A stretch of DNA of 64,000 nt. It comes from Streptomyces xiamenensis. Lineage in GTDB: Bacteria > Actinomycetota > Actinomycetes > Streptomycetales > Streptomycetaceae. Positions 53,335 to 62,070 of this stretch are shown here, one piece after another. Positions within the stretch are counted from its first letter, which is position 1. Each line of letters starts with the position of its first letter. Under the pieces are notes generated by a model. It had not been told where the DNA came from and did no database searches. It worked only from the letters and a program-made list of their open reading frames with translations. A program made the position numbers and the translations under genes. The stretch covers positions 186,001-250,000 of the forward strand of contig NZ_CP009922.3 of assembly GCF_000993785.3 (NCBI RefSeq), read 5' to 3'.

Positions 53335-55125
53335 ATGACCGCCACCCGGCTCGATCCGCATGTGGACGTACGCACTCTTGTCGACGCCCTGCGGCTGCGC
53401 AGCGAGAAGCAGCCCGATGACACGGCCTACGTCTTCCTGCGCAGCGGCGAGGAACCACACGAGTCCCTCACCTACCGCGAACTGCACGAGGCCGCCCGGA
53501 CAAGAGCCGCCGGATTCGCCGCCACAGGGCTCTCCGGCCAAAGCGCCGTACTGTTGTATCCCTCGGGCCTGGAGTTCGTACGAACGCTGCTGGGGTGCAT
53601 GTACGGACGCGTGACCGGTGCCCCCGTGCAGGTCCCACGTCACGGCGACGAGGTCCTGCGGTTGCGCCGGATCGCCGACGACTCCGGCTCGTCGACCGTC
53701 CTGACCACGGCCGAGGTCATCCGCGACCTGCGGGAGCGTTTCGGCGACCTGCCCGCGCTGGCCGGACTCACCCTGGTGGCCACCGACGGCGTGGACCCGG
53801 CCAGCGAACCGCGGACACCCGACGGGGACTATGGCGCGCCGACACCACCGGCACCCGGGGACATCGCGCTACTGCAATACACATCCGGCTCCACCGGGGA
53901 CCCCAAGGGGGTCGTCGTCAGCCACGCCAACTTCCTCGCCAACGTCGCCGAAACCGACGAACTGTGGCCCTGCGAGCCGCACGGCGCAGTGGTGAACTGG
54001 CTGCCGCTCTTCCACGACATGGGGATGCTCTTCGGGGTCGTGATGCCTCTGTGGGCCGGCATCCCCTCGCATCTGATGACTCCCGACGCCTTCATCCGCC
54101 GCCCGGCCCGCTGGCTGGAGGCCATGGCCCGGTACGGCGGCACGCACACCGCCGCGCCCAGTTTCGCCTACGAACTGTGCGCGCGGGCCGCTGCAGAAAG
54201 CAAGATGAGTGGCGTAGGCGATCTGTCACGCTGGCGGGTGGCGGTCAACGGTGCCGAACCGGTGCGCTGGAGCACGATCCGGTCCTTCACCGAAGCGTTC
54301 GCCCCCTACGGCTTCGACTCCCGTGCCATGTGTCCCGGTTACGGTCTGGCCGAGAACACCCTCAAGGTCACCGGTACCCGTGACGACCGTGAGCCCGGCG
54401 TCCTGTGGCTGTCCGCCGACGCCCTGCGCGACGGTGTCGCCGAACCCGTCGCCGAGTCGGCCGAAGGGGCCGTTCCCGCGGTGAGCAGCGGCGCCACGGT
54501 CGCGGGTACCCGAATAAGGATCGTGGAGCCCGAGATCCGGCAGGAGCTGGCGGACCCATGGATCGGCGAGATCTGGGTCTCCGGTCCCTGCGTGGCGGGC
54601 GGCTATCTGGGCCGGCCCGGGGCGAGCGAGAACACCTTCCGTGCACGCCTCGCCGACGACGGCTCCGGCACCACCTATCTGCGCACCGGCGACCTCGGTT
54701 TCCTGTACGACGGTGAACTGTATGTCACCGGACGGCTGAAGGATGTCATCATCCGCAAAGGCCGCAACCACTACCCGCAGGACATCGAACTGTCGGCCGA
54801 GGGCGCCGTACCAGGCCTGCGGCCGAACTGCGCAGCCGCCTTCTCATTCGACGACGGCGAACGCGAACGGCTGGTGGTGGTCGTCGAGGCCGACGGCCGG
54901 GTCCTGAACTCCGTGGGCGCCGAGGGTGTGCGTCGACGCGTCCACGACGCTGTACGGGAGACCCACCGGATGATCCCGGACGACGTCCTCGTCGTCCGGC
55001 GCGGTGCGCTGCCGAAGACCTCAAGCGGCAAGGTACAGCGCCGCGCCTGCATGCATGCTTACCGGAAAAGCACGTTGAGGACCGTAAGCGCACCGGCGAC
55101 GGCCGCCATCGGAGGGGAACTGTGA
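53335..55125 (+). CDS. Fatty acyl-AMP ligase (FAAL/FadD-like)
   Basis: The 596-aa adenylate-forming enzyme starts at ATG with AAGGAGA upstream. It has ALLQYTSGSTGDPKGVVVSHANFLAN (P-loop), NWLPLFHDMGMLFGVVMPLWAG (the FAAL-specific motif), YGLAENTLKVTGT, LRTGDLGFLYDGELYVTGRLKDVIIRKGRNHYPQDIE and the C-terminal Lys in LPKTSSGKVQRRA. FAALs activate fatty acids as acyl-AMP and pass them to ACP; some relatives make CoA esters. In reveromycin biosynthesis an enzyme of this type (RevS) with KAS III (RevR) and CCR (RevT) builds alkylmalonyl-CoA. All three types occur here, so it probably feeds the alkyl chain of the module-2 extender. Confidence 0.93.
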   Translation: MTATRLDPHVDVRTLVDALRLRSEKQPDDTAYVFLRSGEEPHESLTYRELHEAARTRAAGFAATGLSGQSAVLLYPSGLEFVRTLLGCMYGRVTGAPVQVPRHGDEVLRLRRIADDSGSSTVLTTAEVIRDLRERFGDLPALAGLTLVATDGVDPASEPRTPDGDYGAPTPPAPGDIALLQYTSGSTGDPKGVVVSHANFLANVAETDELWPCEPHGAVVNWLPLFHDMGMLFGVVMPLWAGIPSHLMTPDAFIRRPARWLEAMARYGGTHTAAPSFAYELCARAAAESKMSGVGDLSRWRVAVNGAEPVRWSTIRSFTEAFAPYGFDSRAMCPGYGLAENTLKVTGTRDDREPGVLWLSADALRDGVAEPVAESAEGAVPAVSSGATVAGTRIRIVEPEIRQELADPWIGEIWVSGPCVAGGYLGRPGASENTFRARLADDGSGTTYLRTGDLGFLYDGELYVTGRLKDVIIRKGRNHYPQDIELSAEGAVPGLRPNCAAAFSFDDGERERLVVVVEADGRVLNSVGAEGVRRRVHDAVRETHRMIPDDVLVVRRGALPKTSSGKVQRRACMHAYRKSTLRTVSAPATAAIGGEL

Positions 55126-56123
55126 TGGCCCGTCTCCGCGCGCCCGATCGCCGCCCCGGATCACGCATTCTCGGCGTCGGCGCGTACCGGCCGACACGCG
55201 TGGTGGGCAACGACGAGATCTGCGAGCGCATCGGGTCCAGCGACGAGTGGATCCGCAGGCGTTCCGGTATCGTCTCCCGACGCTTCGCTGGTCCCGACGA
55301 GACCGTCATCACCATGGCGGTGGAGGCGGCCAGCAAGGCGATCGCCCGGTCCGGCATCCACCCGAGCGACGTGGGCATGGTGCTGCTGGCCACCATGTCC
55401 TTCCTCGAACAGGGCCCGGCCGCCGCACCCCGTGTGGCCCATCAGCTGGGCGCCCGTTCCGCCGGCAGCCTGGACGTCGCTGCTGCGTGCTCGGGGTTCT
55501 GCTACGCCCTCGGTCTGGCCGATTCCCTGGTGCGCTCCGGCGACGTCCTCAACGTCGTCGTGATCGGATCGGAGAAGATGAGCGACATCGTCGATCCTGG
55601 AGACCGCGGCACGGCGTTCCTGTTCGGCGACGGCGCCGGAGCTGTCGTGGTGGGCCCCTCCGACACACCGGGCATCGGCCCGGTGGTGTGGGGCTCCGAC
55701 GGGGAACGGCACCACATGATCGCCCATGACCGTACCTGGCTGGCCACCAGAGACACACCCGGTCCGTGGCCGACGCTGCGGATGACTGGCCCGGAGGTCT
55801 TCCGCTGGGCGAGCCGTGCTGTGCCGGAGATTTCCCGGGAGGCGGTGGAGCAGGCGGGCATTGGCATCGCCGATCTCGCCGCTTTCGTGCCCCATCAGGC
55901 GAACGCCCGCATCATCGACACCGCCGCCGCGTCCCTGGGCCTCGCCCCGCACACCGTCGTGGCCCGGGATGTCGTCACGGCCGGCAACACCTCGGCCGCG
56001 TCGATCCCACTGGCCCTGAACGAACTGCTGTCCAAAGGCACGCTGTCCAGCGGCGACCCGGCACTACTGGTCGGCTTCGGCGCCGGACTGGCCCACGCGG
56101 CCCAGGTAGTGACATTGCCCTGA
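55125..56123 (+). CDS. Beta-ketoacyl-ACP synthase III (KAS III, FabH-like)
   Basis: The 332-aa product starts at an ATG that shares one base with the ligase stop (TGATG); GGAGGGG is 7 bases upstream. The active Cys is in DVAAACSGFCYAL, the His in AFVPHQANARIID and the Asn in VTAGNTSAASIPLAL, all the FabH triad. SSDEWIRRRSGIVSRRF is the usual CoA-binding N-terminal block. It condenses an acyl-CoA with malonyl-ACP to a 3-ketoacyl-ACP. After reduction and dehydration by primary fatty-acid enzymes this would become the 2-enoyl substrate of the CCR. A role in transferring the finished chain (CerJ-like) cannot be excluded. Confidence 0.93.
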   Translation: MARLRAPDRRPGSRILGVGAYRPTRVVGNDEICERIGSSDEWIRRRSGIVSRRFAGPDETVITMAVEAASKAIARSGIHPSDVGMVLLATMSFLEQGPAAAPRVAHQLGARSAGSLDVAAACSGFCYALGLADSLVRSGDVLNVVVIGSEKMSDIVDPGDRGTAFLFGDGAGAVVVGPSDTPGIGPVVWGSDGERHHMIAHDRTWLATRDTPGPWPTLRMTGPEVFRWASRAVPEISREAVEQAGIGIADLAAFVPHQANARIIDTAAASLGLAPHTVVARDVVTAGNTSAASIPLALNELLSKGTLSSGDPALLVGFGAGLAHAAQVVTLP

Positions 56124-56339
56124 CCGCGACGCCCGACCGGCGCACTGCTGGAGGGGCAGCGCAAGCGGCCGGCCCTGCCACTCGGCCATTCCGTCCAAGG
56201 CTTCCGTGATGGTCAAGCACCGGGTTTGTGAAGAGTGAGATAGTTGGTTTCTGGAGTAACGCAGGGGCGCGGCCGCGTAGTGGGCGCCCTCGCGCTCGGC
56301 GGGGTGAGTTCGGCAGGGTGATTCGGCGTCGCGCAGGCT

Positions 56340-56800
56340 TCGAGCCTACGGCGGACGTACGTGGCGGTGGCCGCGGATCTCGGCGTCACCGCGGAGCCGC
56401 TGCGGACGTGGGTCCACCAGGACAAGGTCGAGCCCGTGCCCGGACGCCGTGCCGCGGGCGAGAGCGAGGCGGAGGAACTGGCCCGGCTGCGGGCGGAGAA
56501 CGCGCGGCTGCTCAAGGCCGAGAAGGAGTGGTACCCGGAGCACGAGATCCTGCGCCGGGCAGCCGCCCCTACTTTCGCCCCGGGAGGTGAAGTGAGACTC
56601 CACCGCTGGCACTTCATCTCCGACAACCGAGCCGACTTCGGCGTCAAGCGGCTCTGCCGTGTGCTCGGGGCATCCCGCGCCGGCTACTACCGGCACCTGG
56701 CCACCCGGGCCCGCCGGCGCCGAGTGCCAGGCCGAGGAGAAGCGGACCGTGGCCAAGATCCGTGCCATCCACGCCGAGCACCATGGCGCTGCCGATCTCG
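56340..56800 (+). pseudogene. IS3-family transposase remnant (orfA plus start of orfB)
   Basis: One frame contains VAADLGVTAEPLRTWVHQDKVEP and ELARLRAENARLLKAEKEWYPEHEILRRAA, the orfA helix-turn-helix and leucine-zipper end. It runs directly into HFISDNRADFGVKRLCRVLGASRAGYYR, the beginning of orfB. A further shift gives AEEKRTVAKIRAIHAEHHGAA before similarity stops. The orfA N-terminus and the DDE domain are missing, so the element is dead. The following bases up to about 56990 include GPLDVLVHNAGGG, a possible SDR scrap. Confidence 0.8.
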
Positions 56801-57173
56801 GTGATCCCGTACGAGAGGCCATCAACGGTCCGCTTGATGTGCTGGTGCACAACGCCGGTGGTGGGAGCTCCGCGCCGGCTCACCCTCTCCGACCGCAGCC
56901 CCCTCTCACTCGACTGTCAGGCACCACCAAGTCTGCCACCAGCGATGACACGTACTTCAGGGCCAGCGATGACCGGAACTGCACCAGCCGTGGCTGAAGA
57001 GGCGGTACGTCTCGCTGAGCGGGAACGCATCGGCCCTGGGGGGTGCGCCACACCCATGACAACGACTGCCTGCCAATCGAATATTTCTTTCCTTAACATC
57101 GGAGATGTCGACGCTCTTGAGGCGAAATCGCGCCATGAGTGTCGATGACCTCGAGCATCATCAGGAGGAATTG

Positions 57174-57593
57174 ATGACGTATTCTCCCCAGGAGAGCATG
57201 AACCGCAAGATCGTCAAGGCCGCGTTGAAATCTGGAGCAGAGGACTTCACAAAGTTCTTCACCGAGATATTCACGGATTCCACTGAATGGACAATCGCCG
57301 GACATGGGCCTGTTGCCGGCGTGTACAGCGGCCTGGCCGATCTTCACGAGAACGCGGAGAAGGCGCTGTTCGATCGGCTGGACGGGCCGCTCGCCATCAC
57401 TCCGCGCGGCATCTGGGCGGATGGTGACGACGTGATCGTCCGTATCGACAGCACCGGACGTGCCGCCGACGGGCAGCCGTACAGAAACAGCTACTTGTAC
57501 ATCCTGACGATGAAGGACGGGAAGGTCGTCTCTGGCATCGAATGGCTGGACCTGCACGCCTACTACGAGATTGTCGAGCGCGTCACCGTGTGA
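57174..57593 (+). CDS. SnoaL/NTF2-fold protein (ketosteroid-isomerase-like)
   Basis: The 139-aa product starts at ATG with AGGAGG upstream. KIVKAALKSGAEDFTKFFTEIFTDSTEWTIAGHGPVAGVYSG is the typical SnoaL pattern (helices, then the Trp/His/Gly turn). GIWADGDDVIVRIDSTGRAADGQPYRNSYLYILTMKDGKVVSGIEWLD is the conserved beta-sheet half with the usual Asp. It acts as a small cyclase, isomerase or hydrolase on an unknown substrate. Its codon use is slightly less G/C-rich than the PKS genes. A strong bidirectional terminator separates it from the convergent regulator. Confidence 0.8.
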   Translation: MTYSPQESMNRKIVKAALKSGAEDFTKFFTEIFTDSTEWTIAGHGPVAGVYSGLADLHENAEKALFDRLDGPLAITPRGIWADGDDVIVRIDSTGRAADGQPYRNSYLYILTMKDGKVVSGIEWLDLHAYYEIVERVTV

Positions 57594-57628
57594 CCCACCG
57601 AGGGTCGCGCACGTCGCGCGGTCTCACG

Positions 57629-57670
57629 GGGAAGCGGGCCCGCGCCCCGTGGGGCGCGGGCCCGCTTCCC
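57629..57670. terminator. Very strong bidirectional terminator
   Basis: A perfect 20-bp stem (arms 57629-57648 and 57651-57670) with a 2-base loop lies between the convergent NTF2-fold gene and the MmyB regulator gene. Confidence 0.9.
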
Positions 57671-57742
57671 GTTCACCGGGGGCAGCTTCGGTGATCAGGA
57701 GCGCTCTGTCGCGGATTCGCCTGTGACTTCATGAGTCGCGGG

Positions 57743-58570
57743 CTATGCGGCGAGGCTTCCCAAAAGTTCAAGGAGCCGTTCGGAGGGACTACCTGCCGGG
57801 GTGTCGCACACGAGCAGATGGCGGTCGTGTGTGTCAGGGATGGCGAAGGTGAGGTAGTCCAGGGTGAGCCGGCCGACGGCAGGGTGGTCTATTGACTTGC
57901 GTTGGTGGTTTTTCCCTATGACGGCATGCGTTTCCCACATCTGTAGGAATTCGGCGCTTTCTGATCGCAGCTCGGAAACGATCGTTTCGACGCGGTGGCG
58001 TGAAGTGATCTTTCCCCACGCCTGACGCAAGGAACCCACGGTGTCGATCGCGACCCGTTCCCATTCGACGAAGAAACTAGGGCCCGCGGGATCAAGGAAT
58101 ACCATCCGCGCAAAATTGTCCGTCCGCTTGAATGGGGAGTGCAGCGCGCGTCCGAGCGCGTTCGCGGCGAGTATTTCCTGCGTATCGTCATAGACGAATG
58201 CTGGATTCATCGGCCAGCGATCCATCAGATCGTTCAGGTAAGGCGCACTGGCACCGTTACCATCCCTACGGCTATGAACAGGATCGTCGCCGGCGAGCCG
58301 GTGCACGTGCAGTTGCTCGTCCCTGGAGAGCTCAAGGACACGGCTGAGCGCGTTGATGAGCTGAGGGGAAGGGTGCTTCTCCCGTCCTTGTTCGAGACGC
58401 GTGTAGTAGTCGACGCTCACTCCCGCGAGAGTTGCGACTTCTTCACGACGAAGGCCTGGAACCCGGCGTCGCCCCCGAGGAAGCCCAACAGTCTCAGGGT
58501 CAACCGCAGCGCGTCGGGCACGAAGATACTCGCCAAGCTCATTCCTGGGTCTGTGATTCGGGGTTGTCAT
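57743..58570 (-). CDS. XRE/MmyB-type transcriptional regulator
   Basis: The 275-aa protein has an N-terminal helix-turn-helix (LGEYLRARRAAVDPETVGLP, RRVPGLRREEVATLAGVSVDYYTRLEQGREKHPS). The MmyB ligand-binding domain follows (VYDDTQEILAANALGRALH, RMVFLDPAGPSFF, ESAEFLQMWETHAVIGKNHQRKSIDHPAVGRLTLDYLTF). It is one of three MmyB-type regulators in the window. The regulated gene is uncertain, since its 5' neighbour is a second regulator on the same strand. Confidence 0.9.
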   Translation of the reverse strand: MTTPNHRPRNELGEYLRARRAAVDPETVGLPRGRRRVPGLRREEVATLAGVSVDYYTRLEQGREKHPSPQLINALSRVLELSRDEQLHVHRLAGDDPVHSRRDGNGASAPYLNDLMDRWPMNPAFVYDDTQEILAANALGRALHSPFKRTDNFARMVFLDPAGPSFFVEWERVAIDTVGSLRQAWGKITSRHRVETIVSELRSESAEFLQMWETHAVIGKNHQRKSIDHPAVGRLTLDYLTFAIPDTHDRHLLVCDTPAGSPSERLLELLGSLAA

Positions 58571-58944
58571 GTGTGAGCGACCCTAGTCCGTGCACTTGAG
58601 TGTCGGCCAGTTCGGCGCCGCCACCTCGGCACCCGCGTCGATGAGCTCGCGAATACCCATGTGCCGACGTCGCGCCGGGCCGGTTCGCGTTCGTCAGGGA
58701 TCCTGTGGTGGTGGTCCATGGAGACGACGCTAGAAATCGTGCTCTTCGTCTGGATCCGCCCTTGTGCCTCGGTGACCCTGCGAAAGGAGGGGTCAGAGTG
58801 GCGGATGGTCCAGGAGAATGAGGACGGTGTGTGCCCAGGATCGCTGGGGTGAGATGGAGTAACCGTGCCGGGTCGGCGGCGGCGGCGCGTCACGGTGAGG
58901 GACACGTCGGCGTCGCGGACGGCGACGGCGACCGTGACGGCGAG
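58571..58944. other. Intergenic region between two regulator genes, no gene seen
   Basis: About 370 bases have no frame of convincing composition on either strand. It should hold the promoter of the downstream (57743-58570) regulator. No hairpin or repeat stands out. Confidence 0.5.
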
Positions 58945-59742
58945 TCATCCCGAAGGCGCATAGATCACGATCCAGTGGTCCCGCTCCGGGTCGTGCAGCA
59001 TCTCGCTTTGGAAAACCAACCATCCTCGTGTCGGGTGGTGCAGGCGCTTCACGGCAGACCGATCAGCCATGACCTCGCCCCGCTCCCAGTAGCTCCGGAA
59101 GGTGGCACTCGTCGCTGAGAGCTCTGCGAACAGGGACCGGAGGTATTCGTCGTCCGGGTATCGGCCCATCGCAGAGCGAAGCTCAGCCGTGGCCCAGCGG
59201 GCGTACCGGTGGGCACCCTCGTCTCCGAGGACGCGGCGTGCCGTGGCCGAGAATCCCTGGTGGACGATGTTGTGCCTGTATCGACTCGTGCTGGATTGCG
59301 TTCCGAGGAGCTCAGCGGCGGCGGCGTTGCGCGCCATCACGTCCAAGCGCCCGTCGTGGATAGTGACCGGGACGGTGCCGTCGAGGCCCCGCAGCAGATG
59401 GAGGAGCCCCGGCCTCACCTTGCAGTCAGGGGCGAGCGGCTCCGGGGGCAGCTCGCCGGCGAGTCGAAACAGATGATCCCGCTCAGGGGCCGTGAGGCCA
59501 AGGGCGCGTGCCAGCGCGGTGAGGACCTCTCGCGACGGACGGGGCGCCCGCCCCTGCTCAAGACGGGTGTAGTACTCGACGGAGATCCCGGCGGTTTCGG
59601 CCACTTCCTGGCGTCGCAGGCCGGGGACCCGCCGTCGTGACGCCAGCCCGTCAGTCGGCTGCCCGAAAGGTGCCATCGTGGCGCGCTGATGGCGCAGGTA
59701 TTGACCGAAGTCCGCCTTGATCCTCGTCGGCATGAACACCAT
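58945..59742 (-). CDS. XRE/MmyB-type transcriptional regulator controlling the divergent SDR
   Basis: The product is about 265 aa (262 aa from a second ATG). The helix-turn-helix is FGQYLRHQRATMAPFGQP, RRRVPGLRRQEVAETAGISVEYYTRLEQGRAPRPS. The MmyB domain has VTIHDGRLDVMARNAAAAELLG, NIVHQGFSATARRVLGDEG, and VKRLHHPTRGWLVFQSEMLHDPERDHWIVIYAPSG. It is transcribed away from an SDR gene with ~150 bases between them, the common arrangement in which an MmyB regulator represses a neighbouring dehydrogenase. Confidence 0.9.
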   Translation of the reverse strand: MVFMPTRIKADFGQYLRHQRATMAPFGQPTDGLASRRRVPGLRRQEVAETAGISVEYYTRLEQGRAPRPSREVLTALARALGLTAPERDHLFRLAGELPPEPLAPDCKVRPGLLHLLRGLDGTVPVTIHDGRLDVMARNAAAAELLGTQSSTSRYRHNIVHQGFSATARRVLGDEGAHRYARWATAELRSAMGRYPDDEYLRSLFAELSATSATFRSYWERGEVMADRSAVKRLHHPTRGWLVFQSEMLHDPERDHWIVIYAPSG

Positions 59743-59899
59743 TGTGCCCCAGCGGTCCGTCGGCTGGTCCTCTCAGTACCAGGTTCAATCGGGCCTCCCC
59801 GGCCTGCGGGAAGTCCCTCATGGTTGTCGTAGAGCGCGAGGTGTGCCGGTGTGGCACAAGCGCTCACCCACTGCACGACATCGGACAAGGGAGGGCCTT

Positions 59900-60655
59900 G
59901 TGCCCACGAACCGCATCGCTCTCGTCACGGGAGCCAACCAGGGCATGGGCAAGCACGTCGCGAAGGAGTTGGCTGCGGATGGCGTCACCGTGTTCATCGG
60001 ATCCCGCGATCTCGCCCGCGGCGAAACGGCGGCCGCCGAGATCGGCAGCGGCGCCGTCGCTCTCCAGCTCGACGTGACCGACGCGGCGTCGATCGCCTCG
60101 GCCGCCAAGCGGATCGACGAGGAAGCCGGTCGGCTCGACCTACTCGTCAACAACGCCGGCGTCTCCACCACCCGTACAGGTGCCTTGAACATGGCCCAGT
60201 TGCGCGACCTGGCGAAACCGAGTATTGCCTCGCTGGACGAGGTGCGGGCGGTATGGGAAGTGAACGTTTTCGGCGCCCTGGCGATGTACCAGGCCATGCT
60301 GCCGCTGCTGCGCAAGTCATCGGACGCGCGCATCATCAACGTGACGAGCGCACTGGGCTCGCTGACGCTTGCTGCCGACCCGACTTTCGCGTACCACTCG
60401 TCCTTCGAACCGATCTATGCCGCGTCGAAGGCGGCGCTCCACGCAGTGACGCTGTCCATGATGATCGAGCTGGAAGCAACCGACATCAAAATCAATCTCG
60501 TCTCGCCGGGATTCGCGCGCACCCAACTGGTCAACTTCGAAGGTACGGAGTCGATCGAGGACGCCGCCCGCGAGGTGGTGCGCGTCGCCCGACTCGGGCC
60601 GGAGGGGCCCACCGCGACCTTCACCACCTGGGAAGGGAGGAGCCTCCCCTGGTAG
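59900..60655 (+). CDS. Short-chain dehydrogenase/reductase (SDR)
   Basis: The 251-aa protein starts at GTG with AAGGGAGG 4-5 bases upstream. The cofactor motif is VTGANQGMGKHVA (TGxxxGxG), then LQLDVTDAAS, LLVNNAGVS (NNAG), the catalytic Ser in INVTSALGSL and the YxxxK in PIYAASKAALHAV. VSPGFARTQLVNF follows. Ser, Tyr, Lys and Asn are all present, so the enzyme is probably active with NAD(P)H. It is divergent from an MmyB-type regulator. The substrate is unknown. Confidence 0.92.
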   Translation: MPTNRIALVTGANQGMGKHVAKELAADGVTVFIGSRDLARGETAAAEIGSGAVALQLDVTDAASIASAAKRIDEEAGRLDLLVNNAGVSTTRTGALNMAQLRDLAKPSIASLDEVRAVWEVNVFGALAMYQAMLPLLRKSSDARIINVTSALGSLTLAADPTFAYHSSFEPIYAASKAALHAVTLSMMIELEATDIKINLVSPGFARTQLVNFEGTESIEDAAREVVRVARLGPEGPTATFTTWEGRSLPW

Positions 60656-60773
60656 TCGGTGGCGAATGCCCTCGCCTTTTTCGGCATGGCCGGGTTCGAC
60701 GGCGCCTTCGTCTCGTGCCAGTCGGCGGACGGTGTCTCACTTTCCGCGAGGAGGGTGAACACGATGTCGGCGA

Positions 60774-60959
60774 TCAGGCCCTCCTGGCCGCCCACGAGCC
60801 GACGCCTTCGACCGCTAAAGGACGGTCGGGCCACTGCTCGCACCAGCGCATCCGCTGGCGGAAGGTGCCGGAGTTCACCACTAACCGGCGCTGGGCGACC
60901 TGGTGGCCGGCGACGGCGGCGTGGGACGACTTGTGGGGATCGACACCGATCAGGATCAC
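60774..60959 (-). pseudogene. IS110-family transposase N-terminal fragment
   Basis: The frame VILIGVDPHKSSHAAVAGHQVAQRRLVVN and then WCEQWPDRPLAVEGVGSWAARR is the start of an IS110-type transposase: DPHKxxH with the first catalytic Asp, then the AVEG motif. The sequence stops after ~62 residues where about 400 are expected. Confidence 0.7.
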
Positions 60960-61119
60960 AGGCTGCCCTCGCACTCGATGAGACAGGACAGGGAGTGCGG
61001 TGGGCACCCTGACTCGAAGTCACTGCGTCACCTTCATGCCTCTGTCGAGCCACACCGCGGGTGTCGGCCGGCGGCGGGACGCTATCAGTGAGCCAGCCCG
61101 AGGGCGGCAAGGAGCACTG

Positions 61120-61515
61120 CGGGCCCATCCCTGTCTTGTCCGTCTACCCAAGCGGGTGCTGGAGTCCGCGCTGGAGGGGCACGAGCCGGGTGAGCGGGCC
61201 GAGGGCGGCCGGGACAACTACCGCAACGGGCGCTGCTCGAAGACGGTGATCACCGGGTCGGGGCCGGTCGAGATCGCGGTGCCGCGGGATAGGGCAGGGT
61301 TGTTGGAGCCGCAGCTGGTCAACAAGCGGCAGCGGCGTCCGGGCGAGGTGGGCGAAATGCGCTGTCGGCGAAGGGGCTGACGCATGGGGAGATCTCCGCG
61401 TATCTCGCCGAGGTGTACGGAGCGGAGATCTCCAAGTCCACGATCACCGACAGGGTGATGGCCGGCATGGCGGAATGGCAGCACCGTCCGCTGGACAGCG
61501 GGCGGTTTCCATCGG
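61120..61515 (+). pseudogene. IS256-family transposase fragment, frameshifted
   Basis: The first frame reads LPKRVLESALEGHE, then NYRNGRCSKTVITGSGPVEIAVPRDRAGLLEPQLVNKRQRR. After a frameshift near 61355, ALSAKGLTHGEISAYLAEVYGAEISKSTITDRVMAGMAEWQHRPLD continues, the N-terminal third of an IS256 transposase. The DDE catalytic region is missing. It lies next to the IS110 fragment, which shows repeated insertion and deletion here. Confidence 0.85.
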
Positions 61516-61956
61516 TGGTCGCGAGAACCCTATGGAGATCACATCATGCAACCGGACCCGGCCGACGGCTTCCGGCACCGGCTGTCGCCCCATGCTCACC
61601 CTCGACGACATCCACCACCTCGCCAACACGGCAGGAGTCACCATCCCCGCAGAGATCAAAACGGCGAGTTGATAATCCGCAGGGGCATTGGGAGATCAAC
61701 TGAGCACGTTTGCCGAGCCCGTGAGCAGGGGGCGAAAATCAAGGAGCGCCATCAGCCCGAACAGGGCCGCCGCGCTGGACACGCTGACCAGGGCCAGGGG
61801 ACTGCCGCTCAAGGCCACGGCATCAGCCTCACGCGATCGCCCAGCCCCGTCTGGGCACCGTCACCGCCGACGGGACGCCGCACTGCGGCGCCGTGTCGCT
61901 TCTGCTCGGTATCCACCGCTCGACTTTGCGGCGCACCGATACGGCGGTGAATGCCG
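61516..61956. other. Remnant DNA between IS256 fragment and GST gene, no gene supported
   Basis: Short frames exist (for example one with LTLDDIHHLANTAGVTIPAEIK near 61600-61670), but none has start, ribosome-binding site and length together. The region is probably scar DNA from transposition. Confidence 0.4.
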
Positions 61957-61974
61957 GGCGTACGCGGCGTACGC
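61957..61974. repeat. Tandem 9-bp repeat GGCGTACGC x2
   Basis: Two adjacent copies of GGCGTACGC, each containing the palindrome GCGTACGC, lie about 100 bases upstream of the GST gene. It could be an operator for a TetR- or MarR-type regulator, or chance in G/C-rich DNA. Confidence 0.4.
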
Positions 61975-62070
61975 TCGCGCAACAAACGCGAACTCAGGCG
62001 CATAGTCCGCAGTTACGGGCCGCCGTAGCGTTTCCGGTGACACCGCAATCCTCATCGGGAGAACTCGCGC

